A DNA stretch of 14,289 bases from Chloroflexota bacterium. Lineage in GTDB: Bacteria > Chloroflexota > Dormibacteria > CF-121. How positions within the stretch are numbered: position 1 is the stretch's first letter; each line of letters begins with the position of its first letter. The stretch covers positions 1 to 14,289 of the forward strand of contig VBFX01000166.1 in NCBI GenBank assembly GCA_005889395.1, written 5' to 3'. The notes below the pieces were generated by a model. That model did not search any database. It worked only from the letters and a program-made list of their open reading frames with translations, and was not told where the DNA came from. Below, one piece after another: positions 1-7,939 of the stretch. Position numbers and translations under genes: made by a program.

Positions 1-28
1 CCCTTGGGGGAAGGTCAGGATGAGGGCT
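1..28. repeat. edge copy of a GC-rich intergenic repeat
   Basis: This stretch, with GGGGGAAGGTCAGGATGAGG at its core, resembles the reverse complement of the repeat at 57-93 with a few differences. The two therefore look like inverted copies of one dispersed element flanking about 30 bp. Such C/T-rich on one side, G/A-rich on the other palindromes are common between genes in high-GC environmental genomes. The copy is cut by the window edge, so its full length is unknown. Confidence 0.4.
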
Positions 29-56
29 AGTGGGTGGCTGCAGCACTGCCGGACGC

Positions 57-93
57 TCCCTCACCCTGTCCCTCTCCCATAAGGGGAGAGGGA
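57..93. repeat. palindromic intergenic repeat with 10-bp hairpin
   Basis: The core is a perfect inverted repeat, TCCCTCTCCC (69-78) against GGGAGAGGGA (84-93), with a 5-nt loop (ATAAG). It is preceded by CCCTCACCCTG, the typical lead-in of this repeat class. The lack of coding signal and the related inverted copy at the window edge support a dispersed repeat. It could also act as a transcription terminator for an unseen upstream gene, but no T-run follows on the plus strand. Confidence 0.5.
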
Positions 94-162
94 ACCCTTA
101 AGCGTAGAGCAGGAGAGAAGGCTTATCTTGACACCAGTGCCCTACGTGGCCGCCCAGCCCCA

Positions 163-184
163 GGGCACCCACATAGGGGTGCCC
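163..184. repeat. 8-bp perfect inverted repeat
   Basis: GGGCACCC (163-170) and GGGTGCCC (177-184) are separated by the 6-nt loop ACATAG. The surrounding CTACGTGGCCGCCC and CCCCTACAA resemble a second family of GC-rich intergenic palindromes. Together with the repeats at 1-93 this makes most of 1-260 repeat-derived. I saw no convincing gene and no clear promoter in that stretch. Confidence 0.4.
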
Positions 185-273
185 CTACAACGCTCGTCGC
201 GGATTCAATGGAAAGCCTCAGCAAGATTTGGGTAATGACAAGGTCGCGACCCACCCTTCTTGTTGACAACGAA

Positions 274-279
274 AAGGAG
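274..279 (+). promoter_or_regulatory. ribosome binding site of the selenoprotein gene
   Basis: AAGGAG lies 5 nt upstream of the ATG at 285. It supports this start over the overlapping reading frame that begins at 260, and it shows that the N-terminal part before the TGA is a genuine translation unit. Confidence 0.7.
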
Positions 280-284
280 TAAAG

Positions 285-815
285 ATGCGAGCGATATGGT
301 GCAGCATGCTGACCGCTGGTTTGCTGACGCTGGCCCTGGTGAGCGGCGCCCAGGGCGGAGTCGAGGTCGGCACTCCGGCCCCGGAATTTTGCCTCCCGTC
401 GAGCACAGGGGACCAGGTGTGCCTCAAGGACTTCAAAGGCAAGGACAACGTCGTCCTGCTCTTTTACGTCCTCGATTTCACCCCGGGCTGAACCCTGCAA
501 CTCTCCTCCGGGCAGGAGGAGCAGGCGCAGAAGAAGCTCAACGCTAAGGTACTGGGGATTAGCACTAACCACGGGGCCTCGCAAAAGGTGTTCGCCCAGC
601 AGATTAAGCTCGATTACCCCTTGCTGAGCGCTTTTGAGGCGCCTGACGTGATCACCAACTACTCCGGTTGGTTAGATCAGGAAAAGAGGCTCAGTAACCG
701 CGCGTACTTTGTCATTGATAAGCAGGGAATCGTACGGTTCAAAAGAGTGATGGAGAACCCGCGTGAGATCCTGCCGGCGCCGGAGTTGGAAAAGGCCCTC
801 GAAGGGCTCAAGTGA
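285..815 (+). CDS. exported selenocysteine-containing peroxiredoxin (TGA at 489-491 read as Sec)
   Basis: Read through the TGA, this is one 176-residue AhpC/TSA-type peroxiredoxin that would reduce peroxides in the cell envelope. Residues 1-24 form a signal peptide (hydrophobic about 8-20, likely cleavage after AQG). The family motif GTPAPEF is at 29-35. The active-site segment LDFTPGU ends at residue 69, and the TGA sits exactly where Bcp-type peroxiredoxins have the peroxidatic Cys (TPGCT). After it the same frame continues with family features: VLGIST, KLDYPLL, and FVIDKQGIVRF near the C terminus. The Bcp-style resolving Cys five residues later is absent (TLQLS follows U), and the only other Cys are C6 (signal peptide), C36 and C46. 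A bacterial SECIS-like hairpin follows the TGA. The gene lies 32 nt before the acyl-CoA dehydrogenase gene. Sec-decoding genes are not in the window. The alternative is a nonsense-mutated Cys peroxiredoxin. Confidence 0.87.
492..530 (+). promoter_or_regulatory. bacterial SECIS element
   Basis: A perfect 7-bp stem is formed by CTCCTCC (503-509) and GGAGGAG (515-521), with apical loop GGGCA (510-514). An outer helix CTGC (495-498) with GCAG (527-530) can stack below an internal loop. The first loop base is G, and 18 nt separate it from the TGA. Published bacterial SECIS models require a short hairpin just after the UGA with a G in the first two loop positions, about 16-37 nt from the UGA. All these conditions are met. 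SelB binding itself is inferred. Confidence 0.78.
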
Positions 816-847
816 GAGAAAACCGTTCAGCAGAAAGGGACAAGACG

Positions 848-2054
<1,207 letters not shown>

Positions 2055-2074
<20 letters not shown>

Positions 2075-2660
2075 CTCCGCCGACGACGTCGTCCGCGCCA
2101 TGCGCTCATTGGAGCATCAATATCTGCTCGGCGTCGAGGCCGTGACCGAGGTCTGGCTGGTGCGACACGCGGACGTCTACGACGACCTGGCTGACGTCCA
2201 CGATCCGCCGCTGAGCGCTCGGGGTCGGGATCAAGCGAAGCGCCTGGCGCAGCGAGTGCGCCCGCTGCCGGTGGCGGCGGTCTACGCGAGTCCGGCTCGC
2301 CGGGCTCAGGAAACGGCTCGCCTGCTGAGCGACGAGGTGCGCCTCGATGCCCGGCTCGGCGAAGCCGCGGCGAGATTCACCGGAGGGAGGCTGACCGTCG
2401 ATGAACGCGCCGAGGTGGTGGCCGAGCGGATGCGTCGCGCGGTCGACGATGCCGTGGCGGCGCACCCGGGCGCTCGGGTGGTGATGATCGGCCATGGGAT
2501 CGCGATCCTCAACTACCTCGCCGATGTGCTGCGCCTCTCCCCGGGGACCCTCCGGCTCTATCCGCCGTTTACCGGTGTCAGCATCGTGCGTGCTCTGGGT
2601 GACCGCCGCGCGGTCGGTACGCTCTTCGACGTGGCGCACCTGGAGGGGTCCGGGCCATGA
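2055..2660 (+). CDS. histidine phosphatase family protein (phosphoglycerate mutase-like)
   Basis: This 201-residue protein belongs to the branch-1 histidine phosphatase superfamily. The phospho-acceptor motif is LVRHA with R37 and H38 (RHA rather than the usual RHG). The second arginine region is ASPARRAQET (R82/R83), and the second catalytic histidine is in MIGHG (H147). The GTG start overlaps the dehydrogenase gene by 20 nt, and no strong ribosome binding site is visible. An internal ATG at 2100 (residue 16) would still keep the whole catalytic core. The stop overlaps the next start as ATGA, so translation of the two is probably coupled. Its substrate is unknown. Its place between a dehydrogenase and an APH kinase suggests a phosphorylated acyl or acyl-CoA intermediate, but this is only context. 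Confidence 0.85.
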
Positions 2661-3604
2661 CCGTTGCCGAGTCGGTGATTCGCGCCGACCTGGCCGGCGC
2701 GATCGGCGAGCCCGTTCTCGACTTGCAGCCGATTCCGGAGGGGCACTCCGGCTTTACCTATTGGGTCGAGCTCAGCGGCCGGCGTGCCGTCCTCCGCTTG
2801 CCTCCACCCGGAGCAAGGATCGCGGGCCCGGCCGATATCCCCCGACAGGGCCGCATCATGCAGGCGCTGCACGCGCGGGGCCTTCCGGTGCCGGGGATCA
2901 TCGCGATGTCGACCGAACCAGTAGTTGACGGGCGCCCCTACGTGCTGATGGAGGCGCTGCCGGGCGAGCGCATCGAGGCCGCCGCGGCGCGGGGGTCGGA
3001 TCCACTCGAGCTGGCGCGCGCTGCGATCGAGGTGCTGCACCAGCTGCAGGCGACGCCGCCCGAGCACAGCGGCATCGGTAGCGAGGCGCCGGTGCCACTG
3101 CAGGGCGAGCTGGACCGCTGGAGTTGGCTGATGGAGCGGGCACCGGCAGAGCTCACCGGTGACGCGCCCGATCTCGCCCGCCGTCTGGCGTCCAGACTGC
3201 CGCATGAAACGCACCCGGTCGTGGTGCACGGCGATTACCACTTTGGCAACATGCTGTTTGCCGGCGGACGGGTCAGCGCGGTGCTCGATTGGGAGATTGC
3301 CGAGCTGGGGCATCCCTTGCTCGACCTGTGCTGCCTCTGCGTCGTGTTCCAGGGCGGCAACGATGGGGAGGCGCGCGGGTGGGGCGCCTCGCGCGGCCTG
3401 GAACCCGATGCGCTGCGCGACCTCTTCGGCGCCGACCCGGCGGAATTTCGCTGGACCCTGAGCCTGACCTATTACAAGTACGCCGCGATCCTCGGCTACA
3501 ACTTGATGCTGCATCGTCGCGGCAAGCGACCGGACCCGAGCTACGAGGGCCGCACCGGGACGATCGTGGGATTCATCCAGCGCGGGCTGCGTTTGCTCGC
3601 CTAG
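2657..3604 (+). CDS. APH-family phosphotransferase, predicted hydroxyacyl-CoA kinase
   Basis: This 315-residue protein has the aminoglycoside phosphotransferase/choline kinase-like fold. The catalytic loop is VVHGDYHFGNML with D193 as probable base and N198 as metal ligand, and the metal-binding LDWE has D211. The N-terminal lobe contains GHSGFTYW (nucleotide loop) and AVLRLPPPG, typical of the ACAD10/11 N-terminal domain and of LvaA-like kinases rather than antibiotic-resistance enzymes. The start ATG overlaps the phosphatase stop by 4 nt. Its position beside an ACAD10/11-like dehydrogenase gene makes phosphorylation of a hydroxyacyl-CoA the best guess. The substrate chain length and hydroxyl position cannot be told from sequence. 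An aminoglycoside-modifying role is unlikely in this context. Confidence 0.85.
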   Translation: MTVAESVIRADLAGAIGEPVLDLQPIPEGHSGFTYWVELSGRRAVLRLPPPGARIAGPADIPRQGRIMQALHARGLPVPGIIAMSTEPVVDGRPYVLMEALPGERIEAAAARGSDPLELARAAIEVLHQLQATPPEHSGIGSEAPVPLQGELDRWSWLMERAPAELTGDAPDLARRLASRLPHETHPVVVHGDYHFGNMLFAGGRVSAVLDWEIAELGHPLLDLCCLCVVFQGGNDGEARGWGASRGLEPDALRDLFGADPAEFRWTLSLTYYKYAAILGYNLMLHRRGKRPDPSYEGRTGTIVGFIQRGLRLLA

Positions 3605-3605
3605 C

Positions 3606-4382
3606 GTGGAACTCCGGGACGCGGTCATCGTCGTGACGGGTGGGGGTGGCGGCATTGGTCGCGCCCTGTGCCGGCGTTTCAAGCAGGAAGGCGCGGCCGC
3701 TGTGGTGGTCGCCGACGTCGATCGCGACGCGGCGGAGGCAGCGGCCACGGAGCTGGGCGGCATGGCGGTCGTCACCGATGTCAGGGCTGAGGTCGCGGTG
3801 CGCGAGCTGGTCGAGCGCACCCTGGCCGCCTATGGGCGGGTCGACGTCTACTGCTCGAATGCCGGCGTTGCCTTCGGCGGCGGGCCGAAGGCTCCGGATG
3901 ACGCCTGGCAGCAGAGTTGGGAGGTGCACGTCATGGCGCACGTCTACGCCGCGCGAGCGGTGCTGCCGGGGATGCTGGAGCGAGGCGCCGGGTATTTCGT
4001 AGGTACCATCTCGGCCGCTGCGCTCCTCAATCACGTGCTGGCGTCGCCGTATGCCACGACCAAGGCGGCGGCGCTGTCCTTTTTCGAGTGGCTGGCGATC
4101 GCCTACGGCGATCGGGGCATCGGCGTCTCGGCCATCTGCCCGATGGGCGTGCGCACCGCGATGCTAGCGCGGGAGGGCGAACGGGGCTTCCTCTGGGAAG
4201 GAGCGATCGAACCAGAGGCGGTGGCCGCGGCCCTTATCGACGCCATGCGCGACGGCCGTTTCCTGGTGCTGCCCCACCCCGAGGTGGCCGAGTACGTTCG
4301 GCGCAAGGCCGATGACTACGACCGGTGGCTCAGCGGAATGCGCCGGCTGCGAAAACGCGTCCTGGGTGTCACCAAGTCATGA
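3606..4382 (+). CDS. classical short-chain dehydrogenase/reductase
   Basis: This 258-residue NAD(P)-dependent SDR keeps all usual landmarks. These are the Rossmann glycine motif TGGGGGIG (11-18), SNAG near residue 87, catalytic S136 (in GTISAAA), Y149 and K153 (YATTK), and a PMG turn after strand 6. The GTG start lies 1 nt after the kinase stop, so it is the last gene of the four-gene unit. It may oxidise or reduce a hydroxy/keto acyl intermediate, but the substrate is unknown. Its last 14 nt overlap the 3' end of the convergent SDR-like gene. There is no room for a separate terminator between the two. Confidence 0.88.
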   Translation: MELRDAVIVVTGGGGGIGRALCRRFKQEGAAAVVVADVDRDAAEAAATELGGMAVVTDVRAEVAVRELVERTLAAYGRVDVYCSNAGVAFGGGPKAPDDAWQQSWEVHVMAHVYAARAVLPGMLERGAGYFVGTISAAALLNHVLASPYATTKAAALSFFEWLAIAYGDRGIGVSAICPMGVRTAMLAREGERGFLWEGAIEPEAVAAALIDAMRDGRFLVLPHPEVAEYVRRKADDYDRWLSGMRRLRKRVLGVTKS

Positions 4383-5079
4383 AATGCCAGCCGCCGTCGA
4401 CGGGTAGGTTGATGCCGTTGACCGATCGATTCGTGAGCAGGAACAGGGCGGCGTCAAGGATGTCCGCCATTGTCGGCAGCCGACCGGTTGGCGTCTTCGA
4501 TCGATGTCCCTCGAGCACAGGAGCCGGCTTCGAGCTCCAGTAAGGACTGTCGCCGACAATCCCTGGATGGATAGCATTGACCCGCACCGGCGCCAGCTCC
4601 ATGACCAGCGCGCGGACCAGCCCAGTAACGGCAGCGTTCACCGTCGTAACCATCGTCGATCCCGGATACGGCTTGTCCTTCGCGCCGCCACCGAACAACA
4701 GAATCGAGCTGTCGTCCGTCAGGCGCGAGACCAGGGCGTGGATCACCTCCGTATAGCCGATCAATTTCAGCGTCACCAGCCTGAGGGCGCGCTCGGTATT
4801 GAAGTCGCGCACCTTGTTTTCGTCCCGTTCGATCGCGGCCAGTACCAGGTGATCAACCTTGCCAACACCGTCGAGCGCGCCGGTGATTCTTGAGGGTTCG
4901 GCAAGATCGAAGCCGATGCCGCGGGTTCGACCGCCGAGCTCTCGGGCGACGCTCGCCGCGCGTTGTGCGTCGCGACCCGAGACGATGACCTCGGCGCCCT
5001 GTTGAGCGAAATGTCGGGCGACCTCCTTTCCAAGCCCCGACGTCCCGCCGACGACGACGACGCAGCCTGGGTCGGCCAT
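4369..5079 (-). CDS. SDR-fold protein lacking the catalytic residues
   Basis: This 236-residue protein begins with an intact nucleotide-binding motif, GGTSGLG (11-17), and keeps the SDR fold (ELAPVRVNAIHPG at 161-173, PVDGGWH at the end). The active site is missing. Where classical SDRs have YxxxK, this protein has V144 and N148 (MVTTVNAAV). The serine position falls in LFGGGA (128-133), and NNAG is replaced by VLAA. A subgroup of SDRs with this pattern (FGGG...RP/KPYPG) is known without assigned function. I chose the ATG at 5079 because it puts the Rossmann motif at the usual N-terminal distance. It overlaps the bicupin stop in TGATG, implying translational coupling. It may bind a cofactor or act as a non-classical reductase. 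Confidence 0.85.
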   Translation of the reverse strand: MADPGCVVVVGGTSGLGKEVARHFAQQGAEVIVSGRDAQRAASVARELGGRTRGIGFDLAEPSRITGALDGVGKVDHLVLAAIERDENKVRDFNTERALRLVTLKLIGYTEVIHALVSRLTDDSSILLFGGGAKDKPYPGSTMVTTVNAAVTGLVRALVMELAPVRVNAIHPGIVGDSPYWSSKPAPVLEGHRSKTPTGRLPTMADILDAALFLLTNRSVNGINLPVDGGWHFMTW

Positions 5080-6023
5080 CAGACGTTCGATGGGTCGATG
5101 CGCGACCTCAGGTAATCCCAATCGCGCGCAAAGCGATAGGAATGCCGGCCCGGGGGCTGCGGCGCCTGCGTTTCGAGCCAGCGAACGGGCGTGGTCGCCG
5201 GATTCGAAAAGCCGTGCACGCAACCGACGCCGGCAAAGGCAATGTCACCGGCCTCCATCCGGTAGCCCTCGCCATCGAAGGTTGCATCGACAGAACCCTC
5301 GACGATCAGGTACGTCTCCTCGAAGGGATGGTCATGCTGGCCGGCGACCCCATTGGGCTCGTACTGGACCATGAACATGGTGGACAGCTGAGCGCCGAGA
5401 TCGCTGTCCACCATCATCTTCACGGTGATGCCGCTGTAGACCAGCAGCGCCGTCCGCATGCTCGCGGAGACAGCGAGCTGATCCTGGGTCTGCTTGCTGA
5501 GATCCATGTTGGACACCTCGATGTGGCCGAACGACCGAGTGCGCGGGTCGCGGACGTCGATGGGAATACCGACCCCCTCCCCGACCCTCGCGGCAGGAGG
5601 GACGGAGCCTTCTTTTGGAAAGTAGGTGTCGGAACCGAAGCGGGACCGAGGCTGGGGGGCCATCATCTGCGCCCAGCGGGCGCTTTTCGGAAGGCCCCGC
5701 CAGGAATGGATGATGCCCACTGGAATGACGCCGTAATCGCCGGCACCCAGGCGGAACGTTCCCTCGGTGGTCGTGAGCTCGGCTTCACCCTCGAGTAGGT
5801 AGACGCTCTCTTCGTAGGAATGGACGTGTGCGGCGACCCAGCCGCCGGCCTCGAGGGTGCATATGGCAAAACCGGTATGGACCGCCGGGCTCTCCTCCCC
5901 CACAATCGCCCAGCGTCGGAAAGCCTTGCTCCGATCGACAAACGCAGGCGGGACGGCAAAGTTGGATTCACCGCCCCGCCGCACCAGGTGTCGACTGGTG
6001 GAGACCGCCGAACCGACGCTCAT
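5079..6023 (-). CDS. two-domain cupin protein (bicupin)
   Basis: This 314-residue protein contains two cupin_2 barrels. Domain 1 has H66, H68, E72 and H106 (AHVHSYEESVYLLEG). Domain 2 has H230, H232, E236 and H270 (QHDHPFEETYLIVEG). Both therefore keep a complete 3-His/1-Glu metal set with the same 34-residue spacing, so both sites could bind metal. Bicupins of this size include ureidoglycine aminohydrolases and ring-cleaving dioxygenases; I cannot choose between them. The ATG overlaps the amidohydrolase stop as ATGA, and the gene's own stop overlaps the next start, so it sits inside a coupled operon. The amidohydrolase neighbour suggests a step in breaking down a nitrogen-containing compound, which is inference. 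Confidence 0.85.
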   Translation of the reverse strand: MSVGSAVSTSRHLVRRGGESNFAVPPAFVDRSKAFRRWAIVGEESPAVHTGFAICTLEAGGWVAAHVHSYEESVYLLEGEAELTTTEGTFRLGAGDYGVIPVGIIHSWRGLPKSARWAQMMAPQPRSRFGSDTYFPKEGSVPPAARVGEGVGIPIDVRDPRTRSFGHIEVSNMDLSKQTQDQLAVSASMRTALLVYSGITVKMMVDSDLGAQLSTMFMVQYEPNGVAGQHDHPFEETYLIVEGSVDATFDGEGYRMEAGDIAFAGVGCVHGFSNPATTPVRWLETQAPQPPGRHSYRFARDWDYLRSRIDPSNV

Positions 6024-7381
6024 CCGACGGGCTGCAGCTTCTTCTTCGCCGCCTGGGCCGTCAGGTAGTCGCGGCTCGTCTCGACCAGCTCACGCGCCCG
6101 GGCGTAGTTGGCGACGAGCTTGCCATCGCGCTTTTGGACCCTGCCGGCGATGATGACCGTGTCGACGTTCGAGACATCGGCCGCGAGGACCACGGTGGCG
6201 ACCGGGTCGATGACTGGCGCGGTTCCAGGAGCCTTGCCATCGATCACGACTACGTCGGCCTGCTTGCCGGGAGCCAGCGATCCTGTTCGGTGCTCGAGAC
6301 CCACCGTGTAGGCGCCATTGATGGTCGCCATCTCGAGCACGCCATGCGCGGTGAGCGTGTCCTGGGGAATTGTCGTATTCGCTTCCCAGGCTGCTGCATT
6401 GACGAGCACTCGTTCCGCGGCGAAGGCACTGCGCATGTTGGTGAACATGTCCCCGGGGGCGGTGGTGACCACATCGATGGAGAGGCTCGGCCGCAGCCCG
6501 TGCCGGAGTGCCTTGCCAACGGGCGGCTGCCCATGGCCCATTTGCATCTCGATCTGCGAGGCGATCGAAATCTTGCCACCGGTGTCCTTGACCAGGTGCC
6601 ACTCCTCATCGCTGAAGTAGCAGCAGTGGATGTAGGTGGTGTCGGAGCCGAGCAGATTGAGCCGCTGCAGCTGTTTGATCATGCCGAACCGCCCGGCCAG
6701 CCGGCCCATGGCGACATGGACCGTAATCGGAAGGCCGAGCTCGCGCGCCATCTTCCACTCCTGCGTAACGACGTCGTCGACGCAGAAGCCTGGACCGCGG
6801 GTGGCCAGCTGCATTGTCAGCAGGCCATCTTTCGATGAGAAATATCGATCGCGTACCCGGCGCACGTCGTCCTTGGGAATGACGATCTTGCTTTGATTCC
6901 AGTAGTCGTTGAGCGACAGGTTCGCGCTGCCGTAGGCATACACGGCGCGAATGCCGGACTCCTGCAGGCCGCGCACTCCCGCGTCGGGGTGTTCCGGGGT
7001 GTTGTTGATGTGCGACCAATCGAGGAGCGTCGTGATGCCGGCGTTGATGCATTCGAGGGCGCCGGCGAGGTTGCTGGCGTAGACATCGTCAGGCCGATAA
7101 AGCGGCGCGAAGGTGTCCAGGACCTCGACAAAATAATCGTCGAGGGTGGCATTCGGCGCGCAGCCTCGGATGGCGCACTCCCACGTGTGCCGGTGTGTGT
7201 CGATCAATCCCGGGATGACGATGTCCCCGGTGACGTCGATAACCTGGGCATCCGCCTGGATGTTGGGGGCGATCTGCACGATCTTGTCGCCCTCGATCAG
7301 GACGTCGCCTTTCGGCAGGTTCCCAACATCAGGATCCATCGAGACGACGGCACCGCCGCGTAGCAACAACCGGTCAGCCAT
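6020..7381 (-). CDS. amidohydrolase-superfamily metal-dependent deaminase/hydrolase
   Basis: This 453-residue cytosolic enzyme resembles the cytosine deaminase/chlorohydrolase (AtzA/TrzN-type) group. Probable metal ligands are H63 and H65 (DTHRH), H222 (TVHVAM), H252 (YIHCC) and D303 (SIDVVTT). In this group a Glu usually follows the third His region (HxxE), but here Met occupies that place. An N-terminal small beta domain (LLLRGGAVVSMD) and a matching C-terminal segment (GSLAPGKQADVVVIDG) frame the barrel. The start at 7381 is favoured over the ATG at 7387 because AGGAGG (7389-7394) is 7 nt from the former and only 1 nt from the latter. The substrate is unknown; hydrolysis of a C-N bond in a heterocycle or amidine is the family expectation. 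Confidence 0.87.
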   Translation of the reverse strand: MADRLLLRGGAVVSMDPDVGNLPKGDVLIEGDKIVQIAPNIQADAQVIDVTGDIVIPGLIDTHRHTWECAIRGCAPNATLDDYFVEVLDTFAPLYRPDDVYASNLAGALECINAGITTLLDWSHINNTPEHPDAGVRGLQESGIRAVYAYGSANLSLNDYWNQSKIVIPKDDVRRVRDRYFSSKDGLLTMQLATRGPGFCVDDVVTQEWKMARELGLPITVHVAMGRLAGRFGMIKQLQRLNLLGSDTTYIHCCYFSDEEWHLVKDTGGKISIASQIEMQMGHGQPPVGKALRHGLRPSLSIDVVTTAPGDMFTNMRSAFAAERVLVNAAAWEANTTIPQDTLTAHGVLEMATINGAYTVGLEHRTGSLAPGKQADVVVIDGKAPGTAPVIDPVATVVLAADVSNVDTVIIAGRVQKRDGKLVANYARARELVETSRDYLTAQAAKKKLQPVG

Positions 7382-7388
7382 GCTCATT

Positions 7389-7394
7389 CCTCCT
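7389..7394 (-). promoter_or_regulatory. strong ribosome binding site that fixes the amidohydrolase start
   Basis: On the minus strand AGGAGG stands 7 nt before the ATG at 7381 and only 1 nt before the ATG at 7387. The inner start is therefore preferred. The site lies just after the stop of the SnoaL-like gene. Confidence 0.7.
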
Positions 7395-7398
7395 CTGG

Positions 7399-7830
7399 TC
7401 AGCGATCCGACGAAAGACGAAACCTCTCAACCTGACGAACTACGGCGGCCGAGTCGAACCAGGCGTTCTCGCGGGCGATCAGGCCATCACGCAGATCGAA
7501 GACATGCAAGAGGCGAAAACTGACCGGCGCGCCACCGCCCCTTACGCCTGCAAACTCCCCAACGACATGGCCGGTGAGGATCGACTCGTCGACGACGTGC
7601 TCGCCGCACTGGAAGCGCAGGACGCTGCGCAGATTCAGGTCCGGGATTGCTTCGAGGATGCCGCCGTAGGCCTGGGCCACCGCCTGCTTGCCATGGAAGG
7701 GAGAAGCGGGATGCGTGACGTCGTCCCAGACGATGTCCTCGGTATAGGTGGCCAGGGTCGCCTCCACATCGTGCGCATTTTCTGCGGCGAAGTGCCGGTC
7801 GATAACGCCGAGCGCGGCTTCGACGGCCAT
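7399..7830 (-). CDS. SnoaL/NTF2-like small protein
   Basis: This 143-residue protein has the SnoaL/NTF2 alpha-beta cone layout. It opens with an N-terminal helix (ALGVIDRHFAAENAHD), followed by TYTEDIVWDDVTHP, FHGKQAVAQAY and a C-terminal strand with DGLIARENAWFD. Members include polyketide cyclases, epoxide hydrolases and isomerases, and many have no assigned reaction. The ATG at 7830 is chosen because the fold starts right after it; an upstream TTG in the same frame at 7902 would add 24 residues of unlikely, charged sequence. It is the first gene of the minus-strand unit and lies 17 nt before the amidohydrolase start. Confidence 0.82.
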   Translation of the reverse strand: MAVEAALGVIDRHFAAENAHDVEATLATYTEDIVWDDVTHPASPFHGKQAVAQAYGGILEAIPDLNLRSVLRFQCGEHVVDESILTGHVVGEFAGVRGGGAPVSFRLLHVFDLRDGLIARENAWFDSAAVVRQVERFRLSSDR

Positions 7831-7939
7831 CCTGCCCAGCTTACCCTTCCTCCGTTCAGCTGACGTCGAGCCAACGGTAGACCGGGTCGGGGGCAAGGTC
7901 AAGGATATTTGCTACCTTGGCCCGAGGAGGTGTCGAGCA
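7831..7939. promoter_or_regulatory. divergent intergenic region between SnoaL-like and M24 genes
   Basis: This 109-bp stretch must serve both outward-facing units. On the minus strand, TTGACC (7902-7897) and TACCGT (7879-7874) are 17 nt apart, a possible but weak sigma-70 promoter for the SnoaL operon. TCAGCTGA (7856-7863) is an 8-bp palindrome that could be an operator. I found no convincing promoter for the plus-strand gene. Confidence 0.35.
7925..7930 (+). promoter_or_regulatory. ribosome binding site of the M24 gene
   Basis: AGGAGG lies 9 nt before the ATG at 7940. It supports that start over the longer open frame reaching back to 7748, which would overlap the divergent SnoaL-like gene. 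Confidence 0.65.

Noticed and set aside
263..268. TTGACA resembling a perfect -35 box
   Set aside because: A -10 box at 17 nt would fall on the start codon of the peroxiredoxin gene, so it cannot drive that gene in the usual way.
285..491. A short 68-residue secreted protein ending at the TGA, followed by a separate 75-residue protein from an internal GTG at 588
   Set aside because: The two parts are in one frame and together make a complete peroxiredoxin interrupted only at the catalytic residue, with a SECIS-like hairpin. Neither part is a complete domain alone.
260..547. Overlapping plus-strand open frame of 95 residues
   Set aside because: It overlaps the peroxiredoxin in another frame, has no ribosome binding site of similar quality, and its sequence looks like a GC-rich shadow.
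2558..3820. A 420-residue open frame on the minus strand
   Set aside because: It is antisense to the kinase and SDR genes, shows no domain, and has repetitive Ser/Ala/Arg composition.
5828..6838. A 336-residue open frame on the plus strand
   Set aside because: It is antisense to the amidohydrolase gene, whose metal motifs and ribosome binding site are clear.
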